Shown in pieces: positions 40,013 to 53,690 of a stretch of 64,000 nt of DNA. The translations under genes and the position numbers were made by a program. The stretch lies in the NCBI GenBank assembly GCA_902590355.1, contig CACIWI010000002.1, forward strand, positions 1 through 64,000, written 5' to 3'. Positions within the stretch are counted from its first letter, which is position 1; each line of letters begins with the position of its first letter. The notes below the pieces were generated by a model, which was not told the origin of the DNA, ran no database searches, and saw only the letters and a list, made by a program, of their open reading frames with translations. The stretch is from an uncultured Prochlorococcus sp. (lineage in GTDB: Bacteria; Cyanobacteriota; Cyanobacteriia; PCC-6307; Cyanobiaceae).

Positions 40013-40675
40013 TTAATTTTTATTTTCGATTATGTGTGGTTTGATAATTATCGTTTGTTTATCAATTACTGCAATTTCTGGATAATAATTTTTGGGTTTA
40101 TCCTTTGGTCCTATAGCTATCACATCTGCAATTCTCAACTGTAAAGGGTTTAGATAAAGTGATGCAATAGATGCATTTTTATTTCCACTTTTACCTGCGA
40201 ATGCGATCCCTAGTAATTTGCCCCAAACATAAATATTTTTCTTAGCGGAAACTATTGCTCCTGGATTAACGTCTCCAATAATGCATAGGTTTCCATTTGA
40301 AGATATTCTTTCACCGGATCTTACTGTTCCTTTGTGAAGAATATCATTTTTCTTTTTTGAATTTAACGATAGTAACTTTTTTTTAATCTCTTGCTCTTTA
40401 ATAAATACTGAATCAATTTTTAAAGACTTCCCACTTAATATTGTATTTCTATTGTTTGAGTAGATGTGCAAAGAACAAACATTAACCTTGTTAAGGTGGG
40501 TTTTTAATTTTGCTAATTGATGAGAACTTATTGACTCGCTAACGGCAAAGATTTTTGCTTCTAAAGGTTCCTTGATGAAAGAAAAACTTTTGAAAGTTTC
40601 ATGGATATTATCTAAATCTAATAAAGAAAAAATCTCTAAATTTTCACTTTTAGTATTTTTTAAAACGATTTCCAT
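40013..40675 (-). CDS. minC: Septum formation inhibitor MinC
   Basis: A 220-residue MinC. The conserved C-terminal beta-helix appears as TVRSGERISSNGNLCIIGDV, NPGAIVSAKKNIYVWGKLLG and AGKSGNKNASIASLYLNPLQLRIADV. The N-terminal half is divergent, as usual. First gene of the min cluster, 111 bases from minD. Confidence 0.92.
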   Translation of the reverse strand: MEIVLKNTKSENLEIFSLLDLDNIHETFKSFSFIKEPLEAKIFAVSESISSHQLAKLKTHLNKVNVCSLHIYSNNRNTILSGKSLKIDSVFIKEQEIKKKLLSLNSKKKNDILHKGTVRSGERISSNGNLCIIGDVNPGAIVSAKKNIYVWGKLLGIAFAGKSGNKNASIASLYLNPLQLRIADVIAIGPKDKPKNYYPEIAVIDKQTIIIKPHIIENKN

Positions 40676-40685
40676 TGAATTAAAT

Positions 40686-41942
40686 CTAGGAATTGTTTTT
40701 TATTAATGAAATTTCATTTTTAATTTCATTTTTGATCATATCTGGGTAAATAATAAAAGAACTTTCCTCAGATCTCATTAAAGTTTTTATTAATGCAGAA
40801 CTATTTTCTAATGCGCTTTGATGAGTGCCGTCCCATATTTTTAGCGCATTATTAGATTCAAAACCTTTAAAAGACTTTTCCTTAATCCCACAAAATATTT
40901 CTGAATCATAACCATTCTTTTCACATAATTTTGTGGCAAATGCAAGGATTTTTAATCTATTCATCTTACTTAAAAAACTTATGTCTGATGCCTTTAATAA
41001 ATCTCTGTCAATAAACATTTTGCATAGTGTAGAAAGTGGCTCAAAAGATTCATCTTTCCATCTAATCAAGTGATAATAAAAAGTTATATCATCATTTTTT
41101 ATGAAATCCTCAAAATCAACCTTTGAAGGTGAAAAAATCCATTTATGTAGAGAATTATCTAACCAAATATTCTTTTCGTAATTATTTTTTATTGTGTGTA
41201 ATATTTTTTCTAGAATCCATGTTGATATTTCATTTATCTTGTGATGGTAGATAGTTCTATACATCAAGTTTCTAAGAACAAGGAAATGCTCAATAGCGAT
41301 CACTCCTTTTGGTTTGATTCCAATATTTCCATCAGGTGAAAAGGTAAGAGCTGAAATTATTCTCTCTAAATCTACTAAACCGTAATAAGTACCTGTGTTG
41401 TAACTATCGCGTAAAAGATAATCGAGACGATCGCAATCAATCTCACTACTTATCAATGTTTTTAGAGGTTTTGAAAATAGTTGTTTTGATTGAAATAATT
41501 CACAAATTTTTCTGGGTAAATCCTTGTCATACTTTTTGAGGATTGAGTTTATTGGAGAATAATTTGTAACTAAGTTTTCAGACCATTGTTCGTGATCATG
41601 CTCGAATATTGTTTCGCTGGTATGGCTCAAAGGTCCATGACCTAAGTCATGTAGTAGAGCTGCTCCATAAAGAACAAATTTATTTTCACAAAATGAAGAT
41701 TTAATTTCAATTAATCTCTTAAAAATTTTTCTAGCAATATAAAAAACACCAATTGAGTGAGTAAATCTACTCGATTCTGCACCATGAAAAAGTAATGATG
41801 CCGCTCCAAGTTGTTTTATTCTTCTTAGTCTTTGAAAAGCGACTGTATCAATTAATTCCATAATCATTAATTCTTCTGACTTTCCTGCATCAAATACTAT
41901 TTCTTTATGAATTGGGTCATGAAAAATTCTTTTAATACTCAT
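40686..41942 (-). CDS. HD-superfamily phosphohydrolase (dGTPase-like)
   Basis: A 418-residue HD-domain metal phosphohydrolase. The metal ligands are in RFTHSIGVFYIARKIF and LLHDLGHGPLSHTSE, with later SSEIDCDRLDYLLRDSYNTG giving the second Asp. This subgroup includes SAMHD1/YpgQ-like dNTPases, so nucleotide hydrolysis is likely, but the substrate is not established. It is contiguous with minC (10 bases) on the same strand. Confidence 0.85.
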   Translation of the reverse strand: MSIKRIFHDPIHKEIVFDAGKSEELMIMELIDTVAFQRLRRIKQLGAASLLFHGAESSRFTHSIGVFYIARKIFKRLIEIKSSFCENKFVLYGAALLHDLGHGPLSHTSETIFEHDHEQWSENLVTNYSPINSILKKYDKDLPRKICELFQSKQLFSKPLKTLISSEIDCDRLDYLLRDSYNTGTYYGLVDLERIISALTFSPDGNIGIKPKGVIAIEHFLVLRNLMYRTIYHHKINEISTWILEKILHTIKNNYEKNIWLDNSLHKWIFSPSKVDFEDFIKNDDITFYYHLIRWKDESFEPLSTLCKMFIDRDLLKASDISFLSKMNRLKILAFATKLCEKNGYDSEIFCGIKEKSFKGFESNNALKIWDGTHQSALENSSALIKTLMRSEESSFIIYPDMIKNEIKNEISLIKNNS

Positions 41943-41968
41943 AATTTTTAGATTTTTATTTTTAATCT

Positions 41969-43264
41969 TTAGCCATTAAAAGATTTAATTTCTTCATTGT
42001 TTAATTCAATAGTTTGAACTGGAACTTCTTCTTTTTCCAGAAGCGATCCTAAAAATAATTCCGCATTCTTCAACCATTTATCGTCAGTACTTCCAAAATC
42101 AATTGCATCCGGTAGATCAAGTAATTTGTCAGGGGTTATACCTTGGCCTTGAATATTATTACCAATTGGTGTTAAGTAACTAGCCACTGTTATAGCAATA
42201 CCACTATCTTCTCCCAAACTTTTTAGGGATTGAATTAAACCTTTACCATAAGTTTGTTCTCCCATAAGAATTGACCTCTCATTATCCTTTAAAGAACCAG
42301 CAAGTATTTCGCTGGCACTTGCAGTGCCTTTATTTACTAAAGTCACCATTGGACCATCAAAAGATGTCTCTTTTTGAGAAATAATTGCATCTTTGATTCC
42401 ATTTCTATCTTTTGTCTCGACTACGGGTTTCTCACTCAATAATGAGTCTGCAACTGCAATACCTGAGCTTACTAGTCCCCCTGAATTATTTCTAAGATCC
42501 AAGATTAAGCCCTCAACCTCCTTCTCATTTAACTCTTGAAGAGCCTCTTCAACTTTTTTGGGTACGCTTTCGCTAAATTGAGTTATTCTTAGATATCCTA
42601 TTGTGTGAGAATCGTCTCTTAATCTTTTTGTTCTAACTGGTCTGAGATCTACCGATCTCCTCTCTAAATCGACTTCCCTAAGTTCTCCTGATTCCGTAGA
42701 TAATTCAACTAAAACTTTTGTCCCTGATTCACCTCTTAACTTAGAGGCGGTACTTGCAAGCCCTAATTTTTCTGATGAGATTCCATCCACTGTCTCGATA
42801 ACGTCCCCGCTTACTATTCCAGCTTCTTCAGCTGGCGAGCCCCCAAGAGTAGAAATAACTTTAACTTTATTGTTTTCATCTTCACCTAATTGAAGCCCAA
42901 CACCATTAATTTCACTCCCAAAATTACTTGATTTTAGTAGCTCATAATCTTTGGGGCGTAAAACTCTCGTGTAGGGATCCTCTAGAGGTTTTAACATGTC
43001 TTCAATTGCGGAATAAGCCTCTTCACTTGTTTCAATTTGTTTCTGTAACGTTTTTTGTCTAATTCTTTTCCATTGGATTTCATCAAACTTTTCTGGATCA
43101 TAAAAACCTTCGTTTACCAAGGTCCAAGCGTCAAGTACTAATTGCCTACTATCACTGAGAGCATCCACTCTTTCAACCAATAAAAGATTGATAGAAAAAA
43201 CGATGATCATTGAGGCAGTGATCACAGTTTTGAATGTTAAAAGTTTGTTAAAAGATGAATTCAT
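41969..43264 (-). CDS. ctpA: Carboxyl-terminal processing protease
   Basis: A lumenal C-terminal processing protease of the CtpA family (S41), which in photosynthetic bacteria trims the D1 precursor or other lumenal proteins. From the ATG at 43264 it is 431 residues. A signal/anchor (about 8-30) leads to a PDZ domain (VISTLGGSPAEEAGI) and the protease domain with catalytic Ser in GTASASEILAG and Lys in YGKGLIQSL. Which paralogue (D1-specific or not) is unclear. A GTG upstream at 43285 would add seven residues. Divergent from petB. Confidence 0.92.
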   Translation of the reverse strand: MNSSFNKLLTFKTVITASMIIVFSINLLLVERVDALSDSRQLVLDAWTLVNEGFYDPEKFDEIQWKRIRQKTLQKQIETSEEAYSAIEDMLKPLEDPYTRVLRPKDYELLKSSNFGSEINGVGLQLGEDENNKVKVISTLGGSPAEEAGIVSGDVIETVDGISSEKLGLASTASKLRGESGTKVLVELSTESGELREVDLERRSVDLRPVRTKRLRDDSHTIGYLRITQFSESVPKKVEEALQELNEKEVEGLILDLRNNSGGLVSSGIAVADSLLSEKPVVETKDRNGIKDAIISQKETSFDGPMVTLVNKGTASASEILAGSLKDNERSILMGEQTYGKGLIQSLKSLGEDSGIAITVASYLTPIGNNIQGQGITPDKLLDLPDAIDFGSTDDKWLKNAELFLGSLLEKEEVPVQTIELNNEEIKSFNG

Positions 43265-43335
43265 TGGGTTAAGTGTTAACACCAAGTATAAGAATTTTGA
43301 GTAAGCTCTTTATATCAAAGCTAATTTTTTTTTGG

Positions 43336-43992
43336 ATGGCGAATTCTTCATCTGTTTATGACTGGTTTCAAGAAAGACTTGAAATTCAAGACATAACTGA
43401 CGACGTAACTTCCAAGTACGTACCCCCTCACGTAAATATTTTTTATTGTTTAGGTGGCATAACTTTAGTATGCTTCTTAATTCAATTTGCAACAGGTTTT
43501 GCAATGACTTTTTACTATAAGCCAACAGTTACGCAAGCTTATAGCTCAGTAAGTTATTTGATGACTGATGTAAGTTTTGGCTGGTTAATACGTTCTGTTC
43601 ATAGATGGAGCGCATCAATGATGGTTTTGATGTTAATCCTTCATGTTTTTAGAGTTTACCTCACCGGTGGTTTCAAAAGGCCTAGAGAATTAACTTGGGT
43701 AACAGGAGTTGTAATGGCAGTTATAACAGTAGCTTTTGGAGTTACAGGATATTCTTTACCTTGGGATCAAGTAGGTTATTGGGCAGTTAAGATCGTTTCA
43801 GGTGTACCTGCTGCAATTCCAGTAATTGGTGATTTTATGGTCGAACTTCTTAGGGGTGGAGAAAGTGTTGGACAATCAACTCTTACTAGATTTTATAGCC
43901 TACATACTTTTGTTTTACCCTGGTCATTAGCAGTTTTCATGTTGATGCACTTTTTAATGATTCGTAAACAGGGTATTTCAGGTCCCTTATAA
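43336..43992 (+). CDS. petB: Cytochrome b6
   Basis: The 218-residue cytochrome b6, starting [20 protein letters not shown]. Haem-ligand histidines are in [21 protein letters not shown] and later in SLHTFVLPW and [10 protein letters not shown]. The frame continues upstream to 43273, but the ATG at 43336 gives the normal N-terminus. Followed by petD 34 bases later. Confidence 0.97.
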   Translation: MANSSSVYDWFQERLEIQDITDDVTSKYVPPHVNIFYCLGGITLVCFLIQFATGFAMTFYYKPTVTQAYSSVSYLMTDVSFGWLIRSVHRWSASMMVLMLILHVFRVYLTGGFKRPRELTWVTGVVMAVITVAFGVTGYSLPWDQVGYWAVKIVSGVPAAIPVIGDFMVELLRGGESVGQSTLTRFYSLHTFVLPWSLAVFMLMHFLMIRKQGISGPL

Positions 43993-44026
43993 ACTTTTAT
44001 ACTTAAACCATTATTAAGACTCCCTC

Positions 44027-44509
44027 ATGTCTACGTTAAAAAAACCAGATTTATCTGATCCAAAATTAAGAGCAAAACTAGCCAAAGGTATGGGCCATAA
44101 TTATTATGGAGAGCCAGCTTGGCCTAATGATTTACTATATATATTCCCAGTAGTTATTTTAGGTACTATAGCGTGCGTAGTTGGACTTGCAGTTCTTGAT
44201 CCCGCAATGCTTGGAGATAAGGCAAATCCATTCGCAACCCCTTTAGAAATTCTCCCAGAATGGTACTTATACCCAGTTTTCCAAATACTTAGGGTAGTTC
44301 CTAATAAACTTTTGGGTATCGCACTTCAAACATTAATTCCACTTGGATTAATGATTTTACCCTTTATCGAAAACGTTAACAAATTTTCAAATCCATTTAG
44401 AAGACCGATAGCAATGTCTGTTTTCTTGTTTGGAACTTTTCTAACAATATATCTCGGTATTGGAGCATGTTTGCCAATTGATAAATCACTAACTTTAGGT
44501 CTGTTTTAG
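44027..44509 (+). CDS. petD: Cytochrome b6f complex subunit IV
   Basis: The 160-residue subunit IV, with [23 protein letters not shown], the quinone-site region [17 protein letters not shown] and three transmembrane helices. Second gene of the petB-petD pair. Its stop is two bases from the stop of the convergent invertase. Confidence 0.97.
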
Positions 44510-44511
44510 TC

Positions 44512-45951
44512 CTAAATTTTAAACATATCAAGATCGTTATTCTCATTTCTTAAGAAATGATTCATCAATAAAAATCCAACAATTGTCCAAGTTTGATAAG
44601 TTCTCGATTGTTGCCCAACCCAAGTACCTGTTGGACCATCAAAATATTCTGCCCACTCTTGCTTAGGCAATTGATTAAGTTGACACCAATATGATTCTTC
44701 TATTAAAGATTTCATCTCTTCCATGAGAATTACATCATCAGAACCATAATTGTTTTGATGTAATAGAACGGCAGCACCAAAAAACCAAAGTAAACTTGGC
44801 CAATGACCGCCGTTATGGTAACTCCAAGGCCAATTCTTTGGATCCGATCCAGTTTTATTTTGCCACTCTTCGACATCCATATGAGGATGACAAATTCTCA
44901 TAGGCATTTGAGCCATCAAATGCTGTCTGTTATGTAAAACTAATCTAAATAAAGCTCTTTGTTCTTCAGCAGGGAGTACCCCGAACATACAAGCTAAAGA
45001 ATTACCTAAACTGTAAAATCGAAAGTCTGGCCTTCCTGTCCTAATATTTCCAATTAAGTAACCTCCTCTATTCTCCAACCAATCTTGTAGCCATGAGGGA
45101 ACAACTTGAGGTTGAACATTAAATTCATTAAAATGTTGATCTTCCCCATATTGCTCAGTTGGCCTTCTTCTTAAAATTTGCATTGTTTGGCTTGTAACCC
45201 AATAATGTTTTAAAAGAAAACTTCCTAAATCCTTAACCCATTGATTCGTAAGAATAAGTCTTTGATCTAAAAGTCTACTAACGTGATCTGCTCTACTTAA
45301 TTCCATTAAATTTATACAACTTCTTAAACATCCATGAAGTAAAACTTCAACTTCTAAGGGTGCTCCCCATACATCCATAGGTCTATCAATCATAAACGCG
45401 CAATCTGGAACAAAAAGTACTGGAGTACCCTCAAATGTTGGATGTAGAACAAGATCTAGTAGAAGTTGAATACCTCTTTGAACACTTTGACTTTTTCCGA
45501 AGGCATAATCACCGCTCTTGTTGACATAATACCAACATAAAATGGGCCACCATAAACTTGCATCAGCTGAAGTAATTCTCCCTATTGATCTCTGACCATA
45601 GTCGCCAATGAGCTTTCCATTCTCTTCAATGAAACTAGTAGGAAATACCCCACGTGTTTGGTAATTAGTGCTTTGTAACTGAAGACATACGTTTAGGAAC
45701 TTTTTGACAATTTCGTATCGCTTTTGCGTTATGAGGTAAATCATTACAGGAACGTTGTCTCTTAAAAATATTTCTCCATAATTTAATTTTTTATTTTTTG
45801 TTGGATGTTCTAGTGCAGCAACGCTTCCTACTAACTCGCCTGAGATCTCAACCAAAGTCTTTTCGAAGTGTTTTTTTGCATTTGTTACAATTTTCTCTTC
45901 ATCGGAACTTGGTCTTACTCTTAAATTTTTTTGACTAAATCTTTCTGCCAT
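44512..45951 (-). CDS. Neutral/alkaline invertase (GH100)
   Basis: A 479-residue glycoside hydrolase family 100 sucrose invertase. GEIFLRDNVPVMIYLITQKR, MIDRPMDVWGAPLEVEVLL, WSYHNGGHWPSLLWFFGAAV and YFDGPTGTWVGQQSRTYQTW are the family signatures. It cleaves intracellular sucrose to glucose and fructose; sucrose is a compatible solute here. No signal peptide. It lies between petD and the rRNA leader. Confidence 0.93.
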   Translation of the reverse strand: MAERFSQKNLRVRPSSDEEKIVTNAKKHFEKTLVEISGELVGSVAALEHPTKNKKLNYGEIFLRDNVPVMIYLITQKRYEIVKKFLNVCLQLQSTNYQTRGVFPTSFIEENGKLIGDYGQRSIGRITSADASLWWPILCWYYVNKSGDYAFGKSQSVQRGIQLLLDLVLHPTFEGTPVLFVPDCAFMIDRPMDVWGAPLEVEVLLHGCLRSCINLMELSRADHVSRLLDQRLILTNQWVKDLGSFLLKHYWVTSQTMQILRRRPTEQYGEDQHFNEFNVQPQVVPSWLQDWLENRGGYLIGNIRTGRPDFRFYSLGNSLACMFGVLPAEEQRALFRLVLHNRQHLMAQMPMRICHPHMDVEEWQNKTGSDPKNWPWSYHNGGHWPSLLWFFGAAVLLHQNNYGSDDVILMEEMKSLIEESYWCQLNQLPKQEWAEYFDGPTGTWVGQQSRTYQTWTIVGFLLMNHFLRNENNDLDMFKI

Positions 45952-46554
45952 TTCATTTATATCCCTTTATTTAAGGCTAGTTGTTTAAAGAGACTTTGAA
46001 CAAATAAAAAATTAATAAAAAATTTTTGTATAAAAGGTTGCACAATTACTGTGGGATGGTTTAATATTTTCTTCTGGGCAGAAATATACTTTTTGCATTA
46101 TTCAATCATTTACCTCAAATTTTATTTTTGGTAAATTTATGAATTCTCTAGAGATTTGATTTCTATCTTAATTTCTAGCCAGGTGAAGGGTTTTCCCTTC
46201 GAATGAGTTATCCACTTGTTGTTTAACTCTGCACCTAGAAAATTTAAAAACTTAGGAACTGATGCTTTTATTGCGTCAAGAATAACTAAAATTCTTTTTT
46301 GTTATCTCAAGATGTATAAGCAATAAAGGTGTGAGGTCCCGTCAAGAATATATAAAATGTCATCAATTGCTAACTTTTAGCTTTGATGCAAACGGATCTG
46401 AGATCTTGGAAAGTCACTTTGGATTTTTTTCTAATGTGCACTCAATGTAATCCTTAAAAATTTAAGGAGGCTGAAACTAAATACATAAAACAGAAGTTTT
46501 TATTTGGATAAGGCAATTCAATTTGAGTAGATTTATCTACAAAAGGATTTGAAC
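45952..46554. other. Gene-free leader region upstream of the rRNA operon
   Basis: About 600 bases without a convincing coding frame. It contains a promoter-like element (see 46038-46067), a short hairpin CCTTAAA-AA-TTTAAGG at 46452-46467, and AT-rich leader sequence up to the 16S start. It is most simply read as the upstream promoter and pre-rRNA leader, plus the invertase promoter on the other strand. Confidence 0.55.
46038..46067 (+). promoter_or_regulatory. Candidate promoter upstream of the rRNA operon
   Basis: TTGCAC (46038-46043) and TAATAT (46062-46067), spaced by 18 bases, resemble a sigma-70-type -35/-10 pair pointing at the rRNA genes. It lies about 490 bases before the 16S start; other start sites in the leader are possible. 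Sequence resemblance only. Confidence 0.35.
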
Positions 46555-48039
<1,485 letters not shown>

Positions 48040-48164
48040 CAGGGAGACAACAAAATGTTTAATATTATTATTTTGTCACCTTAGGTCGATCGGTATCTCA
48101 CGTTTTTAATTTATTAAGAATTTCATTTCCTAAGTTTTTCTAGGTCACACCCATTATATTTCCT

Positions 48165-48238
<74 letters not shown>

Positions 48239-48250
48239 TATCTCTATGTT

Positions 48251-48323
48251 GGGGGTATAGCTCAGTTGGTAGAGCGCCTGCTTTGCAAGCAGGATGTCAG
48301 CGGTTCGAGTCCGCTTACCTCCA
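48251..48323 (+). tRNA. tRNA-Ala (TGC)
   Basis: A 73-base cloverleaf 12 bases after tRNA-Ile: acceptor GGGGGTA/TACCTCC with one G-T pair, D-arm GCTCAGTTGGTAGAGC, anticodon loop TTTGCAA (TGC). The Ile-Ala pair in the spacer is normal for cyanobacterial rRNA operons. Confidence 0.97.
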
Positions 48324-48454
48324 CTGATTACCACCTCTCCCATAATTATGTAGAAAGGAAATGTTTTGAGTGTGATCAAATTCTGAACGAATCTAGCTTC
48401 CTAATGTAATCATTAAGATGCTGGACTCATTGAATTATTTTCATTGTTTTCAGA

Positions 48455-48474
48455 GAACCTTGACAACTGCATAG
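48455..48474 (+). other. 23S processing stem, 5' half (also the conserved spacer box)
   Basis: GAACCTTGACAACTGCATAG is the spacer box conserved among cyanobacteria. It is complementary at 19 of 20 positions to 51497-51516 downstream of 23S, so the two could form the pre-23S stem that RNase III cuts. Confidence 0.7.
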
Positions 48475-48581
48475 ATTATTTTTTTAAAGACAATAAGCAT
48501 CTTTAATGATGCAGATTTATTATTTGTGCGAATGCATTAATAACAATTCTATTAAGCTGATGCTTCAATTTTGAAGTTATT

Positions 48582-51457
<2,876 letters not shown>

Positions 51458-51496
51458 ATAAACTTAATTTATTGTTTTTTTAATTTTTATAATTTT

Positions 51497-51516
51497 CTAT
51501 GCAGTTCTCAAGGTTC
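51497..51516 (+). other. 23S processing stem, 3' half
   Basis: CTATGCAGTTCTCAAGGTTC is the reverse complement of the spacer box at 48455-48474 with one mismatch. It lies 40 bases past 23S and just before 5S. Confidence 0.7.
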
Positions 51517-51521
51517 AAACT

Positions 51522-51640
51522 ATCCTGGTGTTCATGGCGATGTGGAACCACTCCGATCCATCTCGAACTCGGTTGTGAAACGCATCAGCGGCGAAAATAT
51601 TTAGGGGGTAGCCCCTTGAGAAAATAGCTCAATGCCAGGT
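51522..51640 (+). rRNA. rrf: 5S ribosomal RNA
   Basis: TCCTGGTGTTCATGGCGATG begins it and CAATGCCAGG closes the terminal helix (CCTGG with CCAGG). The middle contains CCACTCCGATCCATCTCGAA, as in other 5S genes. Ends estimated to within a few bases. Confidence 0.95.
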
Positions 51641-51650
51641 AAAAATATTT

Positions 51651-51687
51651 AAAAGGGTTTACTCTTTTTGAGTAACCCCTTTTTTAT
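51651..51687. terminator. Bidirectional terminator between rRNA operon and mutM
   Basis: AAAAGGG-T-TTACTC, a loop of five T, GAGTAA-C-CCCTTTT: thirteen pairs with one internal mismatch, then a T run on the top strand. It can end the rRNA transcript and also lies at the end of the convergent mutM. Confidence 0.78.
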
Positions 51688-52562
51688 TTTTGGCATCTAG
51701 GACACCAATGGGTACTTCTTCCAGTAATTTTTTGTCTTTCAATTAAATTTCCACATTTACGACATTCTTTACCAGTTCTCCTATAGACATTTGTCTGTAA
51801 ACCAAAATTCCCATTCTCTCCTTCCAAGTCCCTAAAATCGCTAAATGTAGTACCTCCAGAACCTATACTTTTTTTTAATACAGTCACGATTGATTCTTTG
51901 AGCTTGATTAACTCATTATTTTTTATTGTTTGAGCTTCTCTAAAAGGTGAGATTCCAGCAGAGTATAAACTTTCATCAGCATAAATATTACCTATGCCAG
52001 CCACGATTGTTTGATCTAATAAAATAGCTTTTATAGATTTTGTTCTTTTTGAAATAACTTTCTTAAGGTAATTTGCGTCAAAGTCTTTAGAAAATGGCTC
52101 TGGTCCTAATGAACCTAATCCTTTAATAATTTTGTTAAGCGATAGGTCTTTATTAATCCACCACATTTGACCAAAACTTCTTACGTCAATGTACCTAAGC
52201 TCATTATTATTTTTATCGAAAAATCTTATTCTTGTATGTTTACAAGGATGACTTGAGTTTTCAATAAATTTAAAATATCCAGTCATTCTTAGATGAACTA
52301 CAAGAAACCCGTTATATTGTGAATTTTCTAGAGGTAATTGAGTATTCTCATTTTGAACTTCTTTTAATTGAGCTATTAAATATTTTCCTCTTCTATCCCA
52401 TTTATGAATAAGTGAGTTCTGAAGTCCTTTAATAAATTCATCTTTGTTTTTTGGGAATGCAACAGTTGAATCCCTACATACTTCTACTTTTTTAATAATA
52501 AAGTTATCAAGTTTTTTCTCTAAACCTCTGCGAACAGTTTCTACTTCAGGTAATTCAGGCAA
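51684..52562 (-). CDS. mutM: Formamidopyrimidine-DNA glycosylase
   Basis: A base-excision repair enzyme of 292 residues that removes 8-oxoguanine. The catalytic N-terminus is [13 protein letters not shown] (Pro2 becomes the first residue). The helix-two-turn-helix region has [16 protein letters not shown], and the C-terminal zinc finger has [21 protein letters not shown]. It is four bases after psaE on the same strand, an order known in these genomes. Confidence 0.94.
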   Translation of the reverse strand: MPELPEVETVRRGLEKKLDNFIIKKVEVCRDSTVAFPKNKDEFIKGLQNSLIHKWDRRGKYLIAQLKEVQNENTQLPLENSQYNGFLVVHLRMTGYFKFIENSSHPCKHTRIRFFDKNNNELRYIDVRSFGQMWWINKDLSLNKIIKGLGSLGPEPFSKDFDANYLKKVISKRTKSIKAILLDQTIVAGIGNIYADESLYSAGISPFREAQTIKNNELIKLKESIVTVLKKSIGSGGTTFSDFRDLEGENGNFGLQTNVYRRTGKECRKCGNLIERQKITGRSTHWCPRCQK

Positions 52563-52566
52563 TTAT

Positions 52567-52776
52567 TTAAGCTTTCTCTAATTCACTTTCTGCGAAATTA
52601 TTAGTATTAGCTCCACCATCTGTCCCGCTTATACCAGCGTAATTTACTTTATCAAATCTAACTACACAATTATATTTAATACCTGAGGTATCAACTGAAG
52701 CAACTTTACCTATTTCATTGTACCAATATGATTCTGGTCTTTTTACTCTTACGAGATCTCCTCTAGAAATTGCCAT
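52567..52776 (-). CDS. psaE: Photosystem I reaction center subunit IV
   Basis: The 69-residue SH3-like stromal subunit of PSI, involved in ferredoxin docking and cyclic flow. [20 protein letters not shown] and [14 protein letters not shown] match PsaE. Adjacent to mutM on the same strand. Confidence 0.96.
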   Translation of the reverse strand: MAISRGDLVRVKRPESYWYNEIGKVASVDTSGIKYNCVVRFDKVNYAGISGTDGGANTNNFAESELEKA

Positions 52777-52856
52777 TACTATTAATTTAACTTTTTGTAG
52801 AATAACTCATCATTAATATTCTTAGACAAATTATTCACACATATTAATTAAAAGTT

Positions 52857-53627
52857 TCAACAAAAATCATTTATTAAATTATTTTCGAATTCTTCTTTAG
52901 CAGGCTTGCTTCCCATCCATTTCCTACCAGGTATTCTTACATCTAATTCATTTGTATCACAATTGATTGAAAGAATAAGTTTTTTATTTTCTTGATTTAG
53001 TACGTTTAAAACTTTTCTACCTTTAATATCTTTATATGATTTACTTTGGATAATTATAGGACCGTAAATTTTTTTATCTAACTCAAGTAAGTCATTATTT
53101 TTTTTATTTTCAGTTGTTTCATAATTTTCTGAATTAACTGTATCCTTTTTTCTTATTATGAGCTTTTGACCAACTTTTATTGAATCCGGATTATTGAGAT
53201 TATTAATCTCTATTAGATCGATTACTTTTAAATTATATTTGTTTGATATTTCAGTAAGATTTTCACCTGTTTGAACAATATGATAATCATTTATTAAATC
53301 AGATTGTTTTGTAAGATTTTCAGTAGATTCAGAAATAATAAGATTTTGGCCAATAAAGATATAATTTTCATCTTTTAAGTTATTCAATTTAATAATTAAA
53401 TCTTTATTTATTGAATAGAATTTTGAAATACTTGATAGTGTATCTCCACTTTTTACGATATGAATTTTTTTTATTTCAGCTTTTTCTTCAGTAATTGATT
53501 CTTTTTTAGCAATATTCTCAATATTATTTTTTCCTGTAAGTATTTTTTCTTCTGATTTTATCAATGAGTGATTAAAAAAATTAATAAATATGGCAATTAC
53601 TAAAAATGCAAATTTCATAAAACTCAC
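52857..53627 (-). CDS. LysM-domain secreted protein
   Basis: A 256-residue protein with an N-terminal signal (about 5-22) followed by two LysM repeats: IHIVKSGDTLSSISKFYSIN and YHIVQTGENLTEISNKYNLK. The C-terminal third is not recognised. LysM repeats bind peptidoglycan, so the protein is probably cell-wall associated; any enzyme activity is not visible. It is divergent from nothing close; the aldehyde dehydrogenase lies upstream on the same strand. Confidence 0.85.
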   Translation of the reverse strand: MSFMKFAFLVIAIFINFFNHSLIKSEEKILTGKNNIENIAKKESITEEKAEIKKIHIVKSGDTLSSISKFYSINKDLIIKLNNLKDENYIFIGQNLIISESTENLTKQSDLINDYHIVQTGENLTEISNKYNLKVIDLIEINNLNNPDSIKVGQKLIIRKKDTVNSENYETTENKKNNDLLELDKKIYGPIIIQSKSYKDIKGRKVLNVLNQENKKLILSINCDTNELDVRIPGRKWMGSKPAKEEFENNLINDFC

Positions 53628-53690
53628 TATTTATTTAAAGATAATCTTTAAATTTAAAATCGCTAGGTTTTTGAAAACAATTTAAGTAAT

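Noticed and set aside
45952..46554. A protein gene in the rRNA leader.
   Set aside because: No frame of useful length with recognisable features; the promoter and pre-rRNA leader explain the region.
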